Shown here piece by piece: positions 28,305 through 36,983 of a DNA stretch of 64,000 bases. Position numbers and translations under genes: made by a program. The stretch's first letter is position 1. The number at the start of each line of letters is the position of its first letter. The DNA is from a bacterium. Lineage in GTDB: Bacteria > Verrucomicrobiota > Verrucomicrobiia > Limisphaerales > J093. The notes under the pieces were generated by a model, which was not told the DNA's origin, made no database searches, and worked only from the letters and a program-made list of their open reading frames with translations. The DNA is taken from the NCBI GenBank assembly GCA_021780105.1, contig JAJXZJ010000053.1, forward strand, positions 62,001-126,000, in the 5' to 3' direction.

Positions 28305-29057
28305 TTACAATCCGCGGGCCACGGTCCAGACGCAGACCTCGTCCGCGCCGGCGGCGCGCAAGGCCCCGGCGCACGCGCTGGTGGTGGCGCCGGTGGTCAA
28401 CACGTCGTCCACCAGCACCACGCGGTCGCCGCGGAGATCCACGCCGGGGCGGGCGGCGAACGCGCCCCGCACGTTCAGCGCGCGTTGGGCGCGGTTCAGC
28501 AGCGTCTGCGTGCGGGTGGGCCCCACGCGGCGCACCAGCCGCCGGTTCACGGGAATACCGGTGTTCGCGCCGAGCCGGGCGGCCAGCCGTTCGGCTTGAT
28601 TGAATTCGCGTTCGCGTTGTTTCACGGAATAAAGCGGCACGGGCACGATCCAGTCCCAGCCCTCGCGCCGGAGCGGGTCGGCGGCCTGGCGGACCAGCAG
28701 CTCCGCCAGAAACGGCTCAAACCACAGCGCCCGCTGGTATTTGTAGCGGTGGATCACCTCCAGCACGAAATCGCTGGCCACCACCGCCGCGCGGGCATGG
28801 GAGAAATTCAGTTTCATCTCCCGGCAGTTGCTGCATTCGAACCGCGTCGCCAGTTGCCCCTCGAACGGCAGCCCGCACCGCTCGCAATACGGCGGCCGGA
28901 TGAACCGCACCGCGCCCGGTTTGGACCAGCACCGGCCGCAGACATAGCCTTCCGCCGCCGTCGCCCGTTCCGCGCCGCACAACTGACAGATTTCAGGGTA
29001 GAAGAAACCCAGGGTCGCATCAAGCCAGCTCTTCCAGGCTGTCGCGGCCACGGTCAT
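28305..29057 (-). CDS. ComF-family phosphoribosyltransferase-like protein
   Basis: 250 residues. An N-terminal zinc-binding region has three cysteine pairs (CQLCG, CGRCW, CERCG and CSNC). A helical linker with HRYKYQRALWF follows, then a C-terminal PRTase fold ending VVLVDDVLTTGATTSACAGALRAAG. ComF proteins take part in DNA uptake during natural transformation, but many copies have no assigned role. Its ATG overlaps the stop of the CPBP gene upstream (ATGA), and accD follows 10 bases later. The frame stays open far upstream, but that is shadow of other genes. Confidence 0.85.
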   Translation of the reverse strand: MTVAATAWKSWLDATLGFFYPEICQLCGAERATAAEGYVCGRCWSKPGAVRFIRPPYCERCGLPFEGQLATRFECSNCREMKLNFSHARAAVVASDFVLEVIHRYKYQRALWFEPFLAELLVRQAADPLRREGWDWIVPVPLYSVKQREREFNQAERLAARLGANTGIPVNRRLVRRVGPTRTQTLLNRAQRALNVRGAFAARPGVDLRGDRVVLVDDVLTTGATTSACAGALRAAGADEVCVWTVARGL

Positions 29058-29956
29058 TCCAGTTCCTCCTCGGACGGTCGCGCGAGCCACGGCAAAACCC
29101 AGCACACGGCCAGGAGCACCGGCACCACCAGCCAGCCGTCCACCAGCTTGTCCGTGCCGCACCACCCGGTACCGGCCCCGGCCACCGGCTGGGTGAACTG
29201 GCTGTAGAGCTTCATGCACAGCACCGCGGCGCCGTGCAGGCCGATCGAAAAAAACAACGCCCCGGTCCGGTGGAACGCCACCGCGAGGATCGCGCCGAGC
29301 AGCGCCAGATTGAGAAAGCCCGGCACCATCGAATGCCACACCACCAATCCGTGCAGCATCCCCCCCAGCACCACCAATCCGGTGGTCCACTCCACCGGTC
29401 CGCTCCATCCTGCCCGCGCAAAAAAATGCACCCACGCAAACACCAGCCCGCTGAACGCCGCCGCTCCGGCCCAGCCGAAGTCGTCCTTGAGCGTGCCAAA
29501 CAGCGCTCCGCGAAAGAGCGTTTCCTCCAGCACCGCCACCGCCACCGCCGTGAGCAGCGCGGTGCCCAGGCGCTGCAAAACGATTGCCCCGTCCACGCCG
29601 TCCGCCGCTGTCCGCACCCCCCCGGCCAACGCCACGACCGTCACGAACGCCACAACCGTCACCCCCAGCAATATCCCCCGTCCCAACTCCCGCCAGCGGG
29701 CGGGCGCCGGCCGGACCCAACCCACCTGACGCCAGGAATTCACGCGCAGTCGCCGCATCAACGGCCACAATCCCGCCAACGCCAGCAATTCCGCTGACCG
29801 GCTGACATACCGGTGAAACGGACTTGCCGCCGCGTGCGACAGGAAGGACCAGTGCGCCGCCACCGACTGCGCCAGCCAATAGAGCCAGGGTGCCAGCAAA
29901 GCCCCGCCCACGAAAACCACCGCCAGATAGAGCAACCACACCCGCAGCGCACGCAT
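29054..29956 (-). CDS. CPBP-family intramembrane metalloprotease
   Basis: 300 residues and about eight hydrophobic helices. The CPBP/Abi motif EETLFRGALFG (Glu-Glu-x3-Arg) is near residue 145, followed by FAWVHFF and a late GLHGAAVL histidine, which together form the metal site. It is expected to cleave membrane substrates in the inner membrane, or to process prenyl-type proteins. It is translationally coupled to the comF-like gene. Substrate unknown. Confidence 0.85.
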   Translation of the reverse strand: MRALRVWLLYLAVVFVGGALLAPWLYWLAQSVAAHWSFLSHAAASPFHRYVSRSAELLALAGLWPLMRRLRVNSWRQVGWVRPAPARWRELGRGILLGVTVVAFVTVVALAGGVRTAADGVDGAIVLQRLGTALLTAVAVAVLEETLFRGALFGTLKDDFGWAGAAAFSGLVFAWVHFFARAGWSGPVEWTTGLVVLGGMLHGLVVWHSMVPGFLNLALLGAILAVAFHRTGALFFSIGLHGAAVLCMKLYSQFTQPVAGAGTGWCGTDKLVDGWLVVPVLLAVCWVLPWLARPSEEELE

Positions 29957-30095
29957 GGTGCCATGTTAGGATTCCGTCATTGCACTGCCAAGCCGATAAC
30001 GCGCGGGCGCGAACGACGCAAATCCCACCCGCGTTGAATGCCTCATGCCGGTGAAGCGTCGTTGGCAGAAGGGCGCAGGCCCACAACAACACATC

Positions 30096-31406
30096 ATGCA
30101 TAACACGACTTCTCTGACCCGGCGCGACTTTCTGCGTCGTTCCGGCGGCCTGACGCTCAGCGCCGGCGCCTTGCTCGCTGCCCCCGGCCTTTTTTTGAAC
30201 CGGACCCGCGCCCAGACTGGCGAAAATCCCAGCGAGCTCATCCGCGTGGGCATCATTGGCAGCGGCAACCAGGGCCGCGCCAACATGGTCGCGGCGCACA
30301 TGATCAAGCACGTTGTGGCTGTGTGCGACGTGGACGCCAGCCATGTCGTCGCCGCCCAAAAGCAGTTGAAGGACCGGACCGGCGTCGAGGCGAAAGGCTA
30401 TTCGGATTACCGCAAGTTGCTGGAAAACAACGAAATTGACGCGGTGCTCATCGCCACGCCGGACCACTGGCATGCGCTGCCCACCATTCACGCCTGCCAG
30501 GCGGGCAAGGATGTTTATTGCGAGAAGCCGCTGACGCTCCGGATTTTCGAGGGCTGGGCAATGATCAAGGCCGCCCGGGAAAACAAGCGCATCGTGCAAA
30601 CCGGCTCGATGCAGCGCTCCATGCCCGGCTTTCGCGAGGCGTGCGAATACGTCCGCTCCGGCCGCATCGGCGACGTGAAGATGGTGCGCGTGGGAATTCC
30701 GGGCGTGAATTGGATGAAGGACCCGCCGGTGCCCGATGGCAAGCCGCCCAAGGAACTGGATTACAATTTCTGGCTCGGTCCGGCGCCCGACCGCCCTTAC
30801 AATCCGCACCGGGTCCATTACTACTTCCGCTTCTTTTGGGATTATTCCGGCGGCCAGATGACGAATTGGGGCGCCCATCACCTCGACATTGCCCAGTGGG
30901 GCCTGGGCATGGACGACAGCGGCCCCGTCGAAATCAGCGCCCGCGCGGACTTCGATCTGGAGAAACGCTTCGAAACCCCGTCATGGTTCGAGGTCACTTA
31001 CAAATACGCCAACGGCGCCACCGTCCTCTGCGGCAACAGCCACCGCCAGGGCACCACGTTCGAGGGCGAAGACGGCATCATCTACGTGGATCGCGGCCGG
31101 CTGGAATCCACGGCCAAGGGTGTGCTTACCGAACCGCTGGCCGCGGACGAAGTCCACCTGCCGGTCAGCAAGGACCACCATCTCAACTGGCTCGACTCGA
31201 TCAAGACGCGCAAGCTGCCCATCTGTGATGTCGCCATCGGCCACCGCTCCGCCACCGTCTGCCATCTGGGCAACATCGCCATTCGCGTCGGCCGCCGCAT
31301 CAAATGGGATCCGGTGAAGGAGGAAATCGTCGGCGACACCGAAGCCGCCCAATACCTCCGCTACGGCTACCGCGGACCGTGGCAGTTGCCGGAAACGCTG
31401 GCGTGA
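30096..31406 (+). CDS. Tat-exported Gfo/Idh/MocA-family oxidoreductase
   Basis: 436 residues. The twin-arginine signal TRRDFLRRSGGLTLSAGALL is followed by a Rossmann fold (RVGIIGSGNQGRANM) and the family motif CEKPLT near residue 148. A C-terminal dimerisation domain contains GGQMTNWGAHHLDIAQWG. These enzymes oxidise or rearrange sugars and polyols with NAD(P), and the Tat-exported form is very common in Verrucomicrobia. The ATG at 30096 begins the Tat signal. It is convergent with the DUF2148 gene. Confidence 0.9.
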   Translation: MHNTTSLTRRDFLRRSGGLTLSAGALLAAPGLFLNRTRAQTGENPSELIRVGIIGSGNQGRANMVAAHMIKHVVAVCDVDASHVVAAQKQLKDRTGVEAKGYSDYRKLLENNEIDAVLIATPDHWHALPTIHACQAGKDVYCEKPLTLRIFEGWAMIKAARENKRIVQTGSMQRSMPGFREACEYVRSGRIGDVKMVRVGIPGVNWMKDPPVPDGKPPKELDYNFWLGPAPDRPYNPHRVHYYFRFFWDYSGGQMTNWGAHHLDIAQWGLGMDDSGPVEISARADFDLEKRFETPSWFEVTYKYANGATVLCGNSHRQGTTFEGEDGIIYVDRGRLESTAKGVLTEPLAADEVHLPVSKDHHLNWLDSIKTRKLPICDVAIGHRSATVCHLGNIAIRVGRRIKWDPVKEEIVGDTEAAQYLRYGYRGPWQLPETLA

Positions 31407-31421
31407 TGCGCGCCGGCTGAT

Positions 31422-31952
31422 TCAGGTCCGCCGGTCGAAGAACGGGTTTTTGCCGGTGACGCTCAGGGGAATGCCCAGCGCCTGCTTCACGCGGCCGTCG
31501 AACACGTTCAAGTCCAGACACGCGCGGCCGATGGAAAACATCACCCGGTTGTCCAGGTGCAGCGTTGCGGCCACGCCGGCGGCCGAGGCCGTGGCGATGC
31601 CGAGATCCATCGAGTTGAAAGCGCACACGCCATCGGCGCTTTCGAGCGCCTCACACGTCGGGTAGCCGCAGAAACCGCAGTTCAGGCCCGCAGGATTGGA
31701 CTCGACGCCGACGACCAGGATGGCCGGTGACGCGGCGATGTTGTTGGCGTCGCGTTCCAGTCCGGGCCGGTTCTCGGCCTGGGCGATTTCCTTCATTTTG
31801 CTCACGAGCCGCAGCCGTGACCCGGCATCGTCCACCGCCACGATGCGGATGTTGTCAATGCCCCGCGTTTTCGGCGCGGTGCGGGCCGCAGCCGCCATCA
31901 ATGCCAGTGCCTGGCCGGCGGCTTGTTGTTCCAATTCCGAGGAGTTTTTCAT
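31422..31952 (-). CDS. DUF2148 ferredoxin-like protein
   Basis: 176 residues. The cysteine cluster GLNCGFCGYPTCEAL and a further cysteine at DGVCAFNSMDLG give an iron-sulfur-binding pattern typical of DUF2148. The N-terminal half contains ALALMAAAARTAPKTRGIDNI. The family is found mainly in anaerobes, often near redox enzymes; its reaction is not known. Here it lies between an oxidoreductase and a DUF362 gene, about 1.4 kb from the end of the hydrogenase operon, on the same strand as it. Confidence 0.8.
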   Translation of the reverse strand: MKNSSELEQQAAGQALALMAAAARTAPKTRGIDNIRIVAVDDAGSRLRLVSKMKEIAQAENRPGLERDANNIAASPAILVVGVESNPAGLNCGFCGYPTCEALESADGVCAFNSMDLGIATASAAGVAATLHLDNRVMFSIGRACLDLNVFDGRVKQALGIPLSVTGKNPFFDRRT

Positions 31953-32057
31953 GGTTCAAAGCCAGTCCCTGCGCCGCGAGGTCAGTTCGTCAACCGCACG
32001 TCGAGCGGGACGGGTGAAGTTTGGATTCCACCCGCAACGAACTCAAGAAGCATCCAG

Positions 32058-33134
32058 TTAACCTGCAGCCGGCTTTTGCCAGATCAACTGCTGCTCGATG
32101 TTCTGGTTCAGCTTGTAGGTCTTGATGTGCGGTGCGACCGGCTCGCCGACGATCTCGATCTTCTTCAAATCCGCCTCGCCGAGGTTCGCCTGGGCGCAGT
32201 AGTTCAGATAGCCGATCTTGGCGAAGTCAATGCCCATCAATTCCACCGCCACGCGGTCCGCCGCCAGCCAGTCCGGACTGACGACGCACACGCGATGGTC
32301 CACCGGCGTGCCGCCGACCGGTCCGTTGCCCTCCATGCCTTCCACGCCGTCGAGGATCGCCAGGTGCGGGTGGAGCCTTTGCGCCAAGGCAAACAGGTTG
32401 TAGTTGATGCCGCGGAAGCCGCTGCCGTGAATGATCGGTTTGTCATTCCTGGCGCCGGGTTTGCCGCCCGGTCCCCAACGGAAGCCGGCTTCCTTGATCG
32501 CCGTGCCAACGATGACATTCTTCAACGACAACGTGGCGACGACCCGGTCGTGCGTCTTCAGCCGCGTGGCGGAAATGATAAATGCGTTCGGGTCCAGCAG
32601 CCGCCGCGCCATGCGAACCGGGTGCGGGCGGAAATCTTTTTCATCAAAGACCTGGATGACGTCCACCGGCTCGGCGTCGAGGTCCACGAGTTGGACGCCG
32701 TATTTGCCGGCGAGCGCCGGGTAATGGTAGTTGGCAAAGCCGTCGAGCGTCGGCCCGCTGGCGGCCGACTCGGCAATGACGGCGTTGCCGAGTTTGCCGA
32801 TGGACTTGAGAAATTCCAGCGCGCCTTCGAGGCACTGGGCATGCGTGGCGCACAGCGGACTGTCAATGGCCACGTTGTTCGGCTTGAGCACAATGTGGCG
32901 GTCGCCGATGGCGCGCCGCAGTTCCGGTTCAAACACCTTCAAGTTGCGAAAAACCAGGTCCGCACGATCGGTGCCGGCGAGCAACGCGACGCGGGAAGAC
33001 AATTGGCTGCCGACGGCGGTTTCAACTGCCGCCCGCGCCAGGCCGGCAAACGGCGACGCGGCGGCCGTGGCCAGGCCGGCGAGCAAGGAACGGCGGAGAA
33101 ATCCGCGGCGGGTGGTGGAACAGGAACGGTTCAT
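32058..33134 (-). CDS. Tat-exported DUF362 protein
   Basis: 358 residues. The Tat signal TTRRGFLRRSLLAGLATAAA is followed by the DUF362 core: DRHIVLKPNNVA, SAASGPTLDGFANYHY, ISATRLKTHDRVVATLSLKNVIVG and LAILDGVEGMEGNGP. No C-terminal ferredoxin domain is present, unlike many cytoplasmic DUF362 proteins. The function of the family is unresolved. The ATG at 33134 begins the Tat signal; the upstream frame is open but unlike a protein. It follows the hydrogenase operon on the same strand after 178 bases. Confidence 0.82.
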   Translation of the reverse strand: MNRSCSTTRRGFLRRSLLAGLATAAASPFAGLARAAVETAVGSQLSSRVALLAGTDRADLVFRNLKVFEPELRRAIGDRHIVLKPNNVAIDSPLCATHAQCLEGALEFLKSIGKLGNAVIAESAASGPTLDGFANYHYPALAGKYGVQLVDLDAEPVDVIQVFDEKDFRPHPVRMARRLLDPNAFIISATRLKTHDRVVATLSLKNVIVGTAIKEAGFRWGPGGKPGARNDKPIIHGSGFRGINYNLFALAQRLHPHLAILDGVEGMEGNGPVGGTPVDHRVCVVSPDWLAADRVAVELMGIDFAKIGYLNYCAQANLGEADLKKIEIVGEPVAPHIKTYKLNQNIEQQLIWQKPAAG

Positions 33135-33312
33135 GGCGTCTGAAGGTTGAGGGTGAGTTGCGCCCCCGGCCGGGCGAGTGCAAGTCCAGCGACCACCGGT
33201 TTGTGTTCGCGGGTGACAGTGCTCGGACTGGTCATGGCTCAACGGCTGAATGTTGTCGCCGTTTAACCACAAGCCGGGCGCGGTGTAAATGCCAAAGCCG
33301 GCCGCCGCGGCA

Positions 33313-33849
33313 TCAAACCTTCTCGGCCTTGGTGTATACCACCATTTCGTCCTCGCCGCGCAAATCCGCCGGGTGGTAACGCGGCAGCGGCAACTCCAGT
33401 TGTTTGAACTTCACCGGCGCCGTCTTCTTGTCCACCAAACCGAGCGCGACGGCCACGCCGTAAACGATGGCCTCCGGGCGTGGCGGACAGCCGGGAATAT
33501 AGAAATTCACCGGCAGGATTTTCTCCACCGGCCCGAGCACGGAGTAGCTGTCGAACCAGATGCCGCCGCCGCACGCGCACGAGCCGATGGCGAAAACCAG
33601 CTTCGGCGCGGGCATGGCGTCGTAGGCGCGTTTGAGCGCCCTGGCGGTGGCGCGCATCGCCGGACCCTGGCAGAGCATCACGTCGGCGTGACGCGGCGAA
33701 CCGACCAGCTTGATGCCGAAACGCTCGGCGTCGTAGTAAGGCGTGAGGACGTTCAGCACCTCGATGTCGCAGCCGTTGCACCCGCCGCTGTTGGCGTGAT
33801 AGACCCACAGCGAACGGCCGAACATTTTTTGGCAAAGGCTGCTCAGCAT
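33313..33849 (-). CDS. Group 4 [NiFe]-hydrogenase small subunit (HycG/NuoB-like)
   Basis: 178 residues. The four ligands of the proximal [4Fe-4S] cluster are placed as in HycG, EchC and NuoB: Cys24 and Cys27 in SGGCNGCDIEVL, Cys91 or Cys93 in GSCACGGG, and Cys121 in PGCPPRPEAI. It passes electrons between the NiFe site of the large subunit and the ferredoxin subunit on the cytoplasmic face of the membrane. It is the last gene of the operon, 5 bases after the ferredoxin gene. Confidence 0.92.
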   Translation of the reverse strand: MLSSLCQKMFGRSLWVYHANSGGCNGCDIEVLNVLTPYYDAERFGIKLVGSPRHADVMLCQGPAMRATARALKRAYDAMPAPKLVFAIGSCACGGGIWFDSYSVLGPVEKILPVNFYIPGCPPRPEAIVYGVAVALGLVDKKTAPVKFKQLELPLPRYHPADLRGEDEMVVYTKAEKV

Positions 33850-33854
33850 GGGGC

Positions 33855-34379
33855 TTAATCGAGTTCGATGTTGACGTCATCCACCGTCTGTTCCTCGTCG
33901 AGGAACGCCTTCGAACGGTAAATCCAGCGCTCGTTGCCGAGGTCGTCCATCCGGTAGCCTTTGAGTTTGAGCTGCTCCAGCGGCGACGGCTCCTTGAAGC
34001 AGCGCCCGCAGCGCTGACAGGTGCTCATGAACAGCTCGATCTGCTGCTGGATGTCGGCGATGGCGTCCGTGGCGTTCTCGAATTCGTGGCTCATGATGAT
34101 GGCCTTTTCCGGGCAGACATCCGCACAGCGACCGCAATAGGTGCAGCGGCGGCCGAGATACTTCAGGATGCGGACTTCCTGGCAGACATCGAAGACCAGG
34201 ATTTCGCGCGCCGGGCAGTTGTTCGCGCAACCGGCGCAGCCGATGCACTTCGCGGCGTCGAAGATCGGCCGGCCCCGGAACTTTGCCGGCACGGGTTGCG
34301 CCTGCGCCGGATACGGCAGCGTCACGCGGCCGGCTTGCAGGCAGACCAGCGCCTCTTGGAACTTGCTCAGGACAGACAT
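33855..34379 (-). CDS. Polyferredoxin subunit of group 4 hydrogenase (HycF/NuoI-like)
   Basis: 174 residues. Two classical [4Fe-4S] motifs are present: Cys45-x2-Cys48-x2-Cys51-x3-Cys55 and Cys79-x2-Cys82-x2-Cys85-x3-Cys89. A third, incomplete Cys121-x2-Cys124-x2-Cys127 triplet lies near the C-terminus and may bind zinc or a further cluster. It links the small subunit to the electron-input module. It lies 12 bases after the NuoH-like gene and 5 bases before the small-subunit gene. Confidence 0.9.
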   Translation of the reverse strand: MSVLSKFQEALVCLQAGRVTLPYPAQAQPVPAKFRGRPIFDAAKCIGCAGCANNCPAREILVFDVCQEVRILKYLGRRCTYCGRCADVCPEKAIIMSHEFENATDAIADIQQQIELFMSTCQRCGRCFKEPSPLEQLKLKGYRMDDLGNERWIYRSKAFLDEEQTVDDVNIELD

Positions 34380-34391
34380 GCGCGCACCTCG

Positions 34392-35309
34392 TCAAAATCC
34401 ATAGCTCGCCAGAATCAGCGCCACCAGCGCGACGGCCAGCAGCCCGGCAAAATAGCGGATGGCCTGGTCAATCCGGTAGCGCGCGTGGGTCGCGGCCACG
34501 AGCGTGACCAACAACACCAGCGCAAATACCTTCGCCCAGAAAACCAGCCAGCCCAGCGGAAAAATCAGTTCATTCCCCCACGGCAGAAACAACCCCACGA
34601 ACAGCGCGCTGTAGATCACCAGTTTCGCCATCTGCGCCCACTTGAACAACGCCAGTTTCGGGCCGGAGTATTCCATCAGCGGGCCTTCCATGATTTCAGT
34701 TTCGGCCTCCGGGATGTCGAACGGGACGCGCTGCACGAACGCTTGGAAAGACAGCAGCAGGACCGCAAGCATCACCATTCCCGACCACGCGGAACCTCCG
34801 CCATACACAGCTCCGTGCAACACGGTGTCGAGCCGGAACGATCCCGCGTGGATTGCGCCCACCACAATGGCGATGGCGAACAGCGGCTCCAGCGCAATCA
34901 TCGTCATCATCTCGCGGCTGATGCCGAGCAGCGAAAATGTTGAACCTGCCGCCAGCCCGGCCAGCAGCGTGCCAACCCCCGCGAGCGTCAGCAAGTAGAT
35001 CAACAGCAGCGCATCGCCGGCATTGTTCATGGGCGCGGGAAATCCCATCGGCACCAGACAGGCAATCGTCAACACCGTGGCCAGCGACAAATAGACCGCG
35101 ACCCGCTGCATGAACGGCGATTCACCCGCCTCAATGTCCTCCTTGCCCAGCAGCTTCAACAAATCGAAGTAGGCCTGCCACACCGGCGGCCCCTGCCGCG
35201 ACTGGATGCGCGCGGTCAGCTTGCGCAGCAAACCTTCGCAAAACGGGGCCACGAGCAGCACCACCGCCACGTTGAACACACCGCCAAAAATGGGCCCAAG
35301 CAATTTCAC
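34392..35309 (-). CDS. Membrane subunit of group 4 hydrogenase (HycD/NuoH-like)
   Basis: About 305 residues with roughly eight membrane helices. NuoH-type conserved loops are RIQSRQGPPVWQAYFDLLKLLGKE, VQRVPFDIPEAETEIMEGPLMEYSGPKLALF and the C-terminal TRYRIDQA-like ARYRIDQAIRYF. This subunit couples hydrogenase electron transfer to ion movement. The GTG start at 35309 is chosen because it overlaps the large-subunit stop as GTGA; another GTG at 35354 is in frame. Confidence 0.92.
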   Translation of the reverse strand: MKLLGPIFGGVFNVAVVLLVAPFCEGLLRKLTARIQSRQGPPVWQAYFDLLKLLGKEDIEAGESPFMQRVAVYLSLATVLTIACLVPMGFPAPMNNAGDALLLIYLLTLAGVGTLLAGLAAGSTFSLLGISREMMTMIALEPLFAIAIVVGAIHAGSFRLDTVLHGAVYGGGSAWSGMVMLAVLLLSFQAFVQRVPFDIPEAETEIMEGPLMEYSGPKLALFKWAQMAKLVIYSALFVGLFLPWGNELIFPLGWLVFWAKVFALVLLVTLVAATHARYRIDQAIRYFAGLLAVALVALILASYGF

Positions 35310-36982
35310 GTCGTTTTTGCCCTCACCATTTTTACCAACTCCTCCGGCGTCCACACCTTTACCGCCTTGGTCCGCAGGTCAACGGTTTCCAGCCGGTCCG
35401 TGCAGGAGAAACACGGATCAATGCTGCCGAGCGAAATCGTCATGTCGGCCAGTTGCTGGTCTTTGATCATCGCTGGCACACCCTGGAGATTTTGGTAGGT
35501 CGGCGCACGAACGCGCCAGCGGCGGGGGCGGTTGTTCTCTCCGGTGATCACGAAATGGTGCGACTCGCCACGCGGAGCCTCCACCGACGACAAGCCCAAA
35601 CGGCCCACGGGCAACTCGTCCTTGATCACGGCCTGCATCGGCCCCGCCTCCATTTTTTCCAGGCATTGGCGGATGATTCTGATGGACTCAAAAACCTCCT
35701 TCGCCCGCACCACGACGCGTGACCACACGTCGCCGCCGTCGGCGGTGATCACGTCGAAGTCCACGCGGTCGTAGGCGGCGTAGGGATGGTCGCGCCGGCA
35801 ATCAATATCCACGCCGGCGGCGCGGGCCACGGGACCGACGAGGCCGGTGTTCTTGCACGCGGTCTTGTCGGCCACGCCCACGCCGCGGGTGCGGGCCTGG
35901 AGGTTTTTGTCCTTCAGCACGGCGGTCACGACCGGCGTCCACTCGGCTTCGAGTTTATCGAGAATCGAACGCAACTCGGCCTTGAGTTCGGGCGTGATGT
36001 CATGCCGCACGCCGCCGATGAGGCAAAGCGCGTAGGTCTTGCGGTTGCCGCTGATCTTCTCGGCGATCCACATGATCGGCTCGCGGATGCGCCAGCTTTG
36101 CATGAACAGCGTGTCGAAGCCGACGATGTGGCAGGCGAGGCCGACCCAGAGCAGGTGGCTGTGCAGACGCTCGATCTCCAGCATGATGGTGCGGAGGTAT
36201 TCGGCGCGCGGCGGCACCCCGATGGTGGCGGCGCTCTCGACGGCTTGCGCGTAGGCGACGTTGTGGACGCAGCCGCAGATGCCGCAAATGCGCTCGGCCA
36301 TCATCGGGATTTCGTTGTAGGTGAGCACCGACTCCGCGAGCTTCTCGATGCCGCGGTGGACCATGAAGCCGCGATACTCGCAGCCGCGCACCATCTCACC
36401 TTCGACGTAAAGCCGGAAATGCGCCGGCTCGTCGAGCGTGGGATGGAACGGCCCGAACGGCACGACCATGCAACCTTCCGGCGGCTCGTCGAACGCGAAC
36501 TCGCGCTCGTCGTCGAAGCCTTCCGGCACCTGGTTCCACGCGAAATCCTTTCGCAGCGGATGCGCGCCGTCGGGCCAGCCGTCGGGCAGGACAAGACGTT
36601 TGGGATACGGGTGCCCCACCGGCTCGATGCCGACCAGGTCGCGGAATTCGCGCTCGGCCCAGTTCGCGGCGGTTACCACGCCGGCAATGCTGTCGAGCCT
36701 GGGATTGTCCGCCGGCAGATGCGTCAGCACGCTGCACAGGAGGTGGTCGCGGTCGAAGGCGAAATTGTGCGCCACGAGGAACTGGCCGGAATACGGCCGG
36801 TCGTCCGCGCCGATGCTGATGACGTAGCGGGCGTCGAGGTCGCGGAACAGGTGCTGGCACACCGGCTTGATTGCGCGCGGCTCGACGAAGACGTAAAGGC
36901 GGTTGTCCGCCGGCAAGTCCGCGCGCAGGATGGCGGAGCTGAACTTCGCCTTCAACAGATTGAGTTTGTCGCGGGCAAACAT
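35306..36982 (-). CDS. Group 4 [NiFe]-hydrogenase large subunit (HycE-like, NuoC-NuoD fusion)
   Basis: 558 residues. An N-terminal NuoC-like domain (about 20-150) is fused to a NuoD/HycE-like catalytic domain. All four NiFe ligands are present: Cys233 and Cys236 in ERICGICGCVH, and Cys524 and Cys527 in DPCFSCTDR. So it is a true hydrogenase and not a complex I subunit. After Arg530 a 28-residue tail remains, matching the peptide removed after the arginine of DPCxxCTxR in HycE by the HycI protease, which is encoded in this operon. Start ATG 36982, one base after the antiporter-like gene stop. Confidence 0.94.
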   Translation of the reverse strand: MFARDKLNLLKAKFSSAILRADLPADNRLYVFVEPRAIKPVCQHLFRDLDARYVISIGADDRPYSGQFLVAHNFAFDRDHLLCSVLTHLPADNPRLDSIAGVVTAANWAEREFRDLVGIEPVGHPYPKRLVLPDGWPDGAHPLRKDFAWNQVPEGFDDEREFAFDEPPEGCMVVPFGPFHPTLDEPAHFRLYVEGEMVRGCEYRGFMVHRGIEKLAESVLTYNEIPMMAERICGICGCVHNVAYAQAVESAATIGVPPRAEYLRTIMLEIERLHSHLLWVGLACHIVGFDTLFMQSWRIREPIMWIAEKISGNRKTYALCLIGGVRHDITPELKAELRSILDKLEAEWTPVVTAVLKDKNLQARTRGVGVADKTACKNTGLVGPVARAAGVDIDCRRDHPYAAYDRVDFDVITADGGDVWSRVVVRAKEVFESIRIIRQCLEKMEAGPMQAVIKDELPVGRLGLSSVEAPRGESHHFVITGENNRPRRWRVRAPTYQNLQGVPAMIKDQQLADMTISLGSIDPCFSCTDRLETVDLRTKAVKVWTPEELVKMVRAKTT

Positions 36983-36983
36983 G

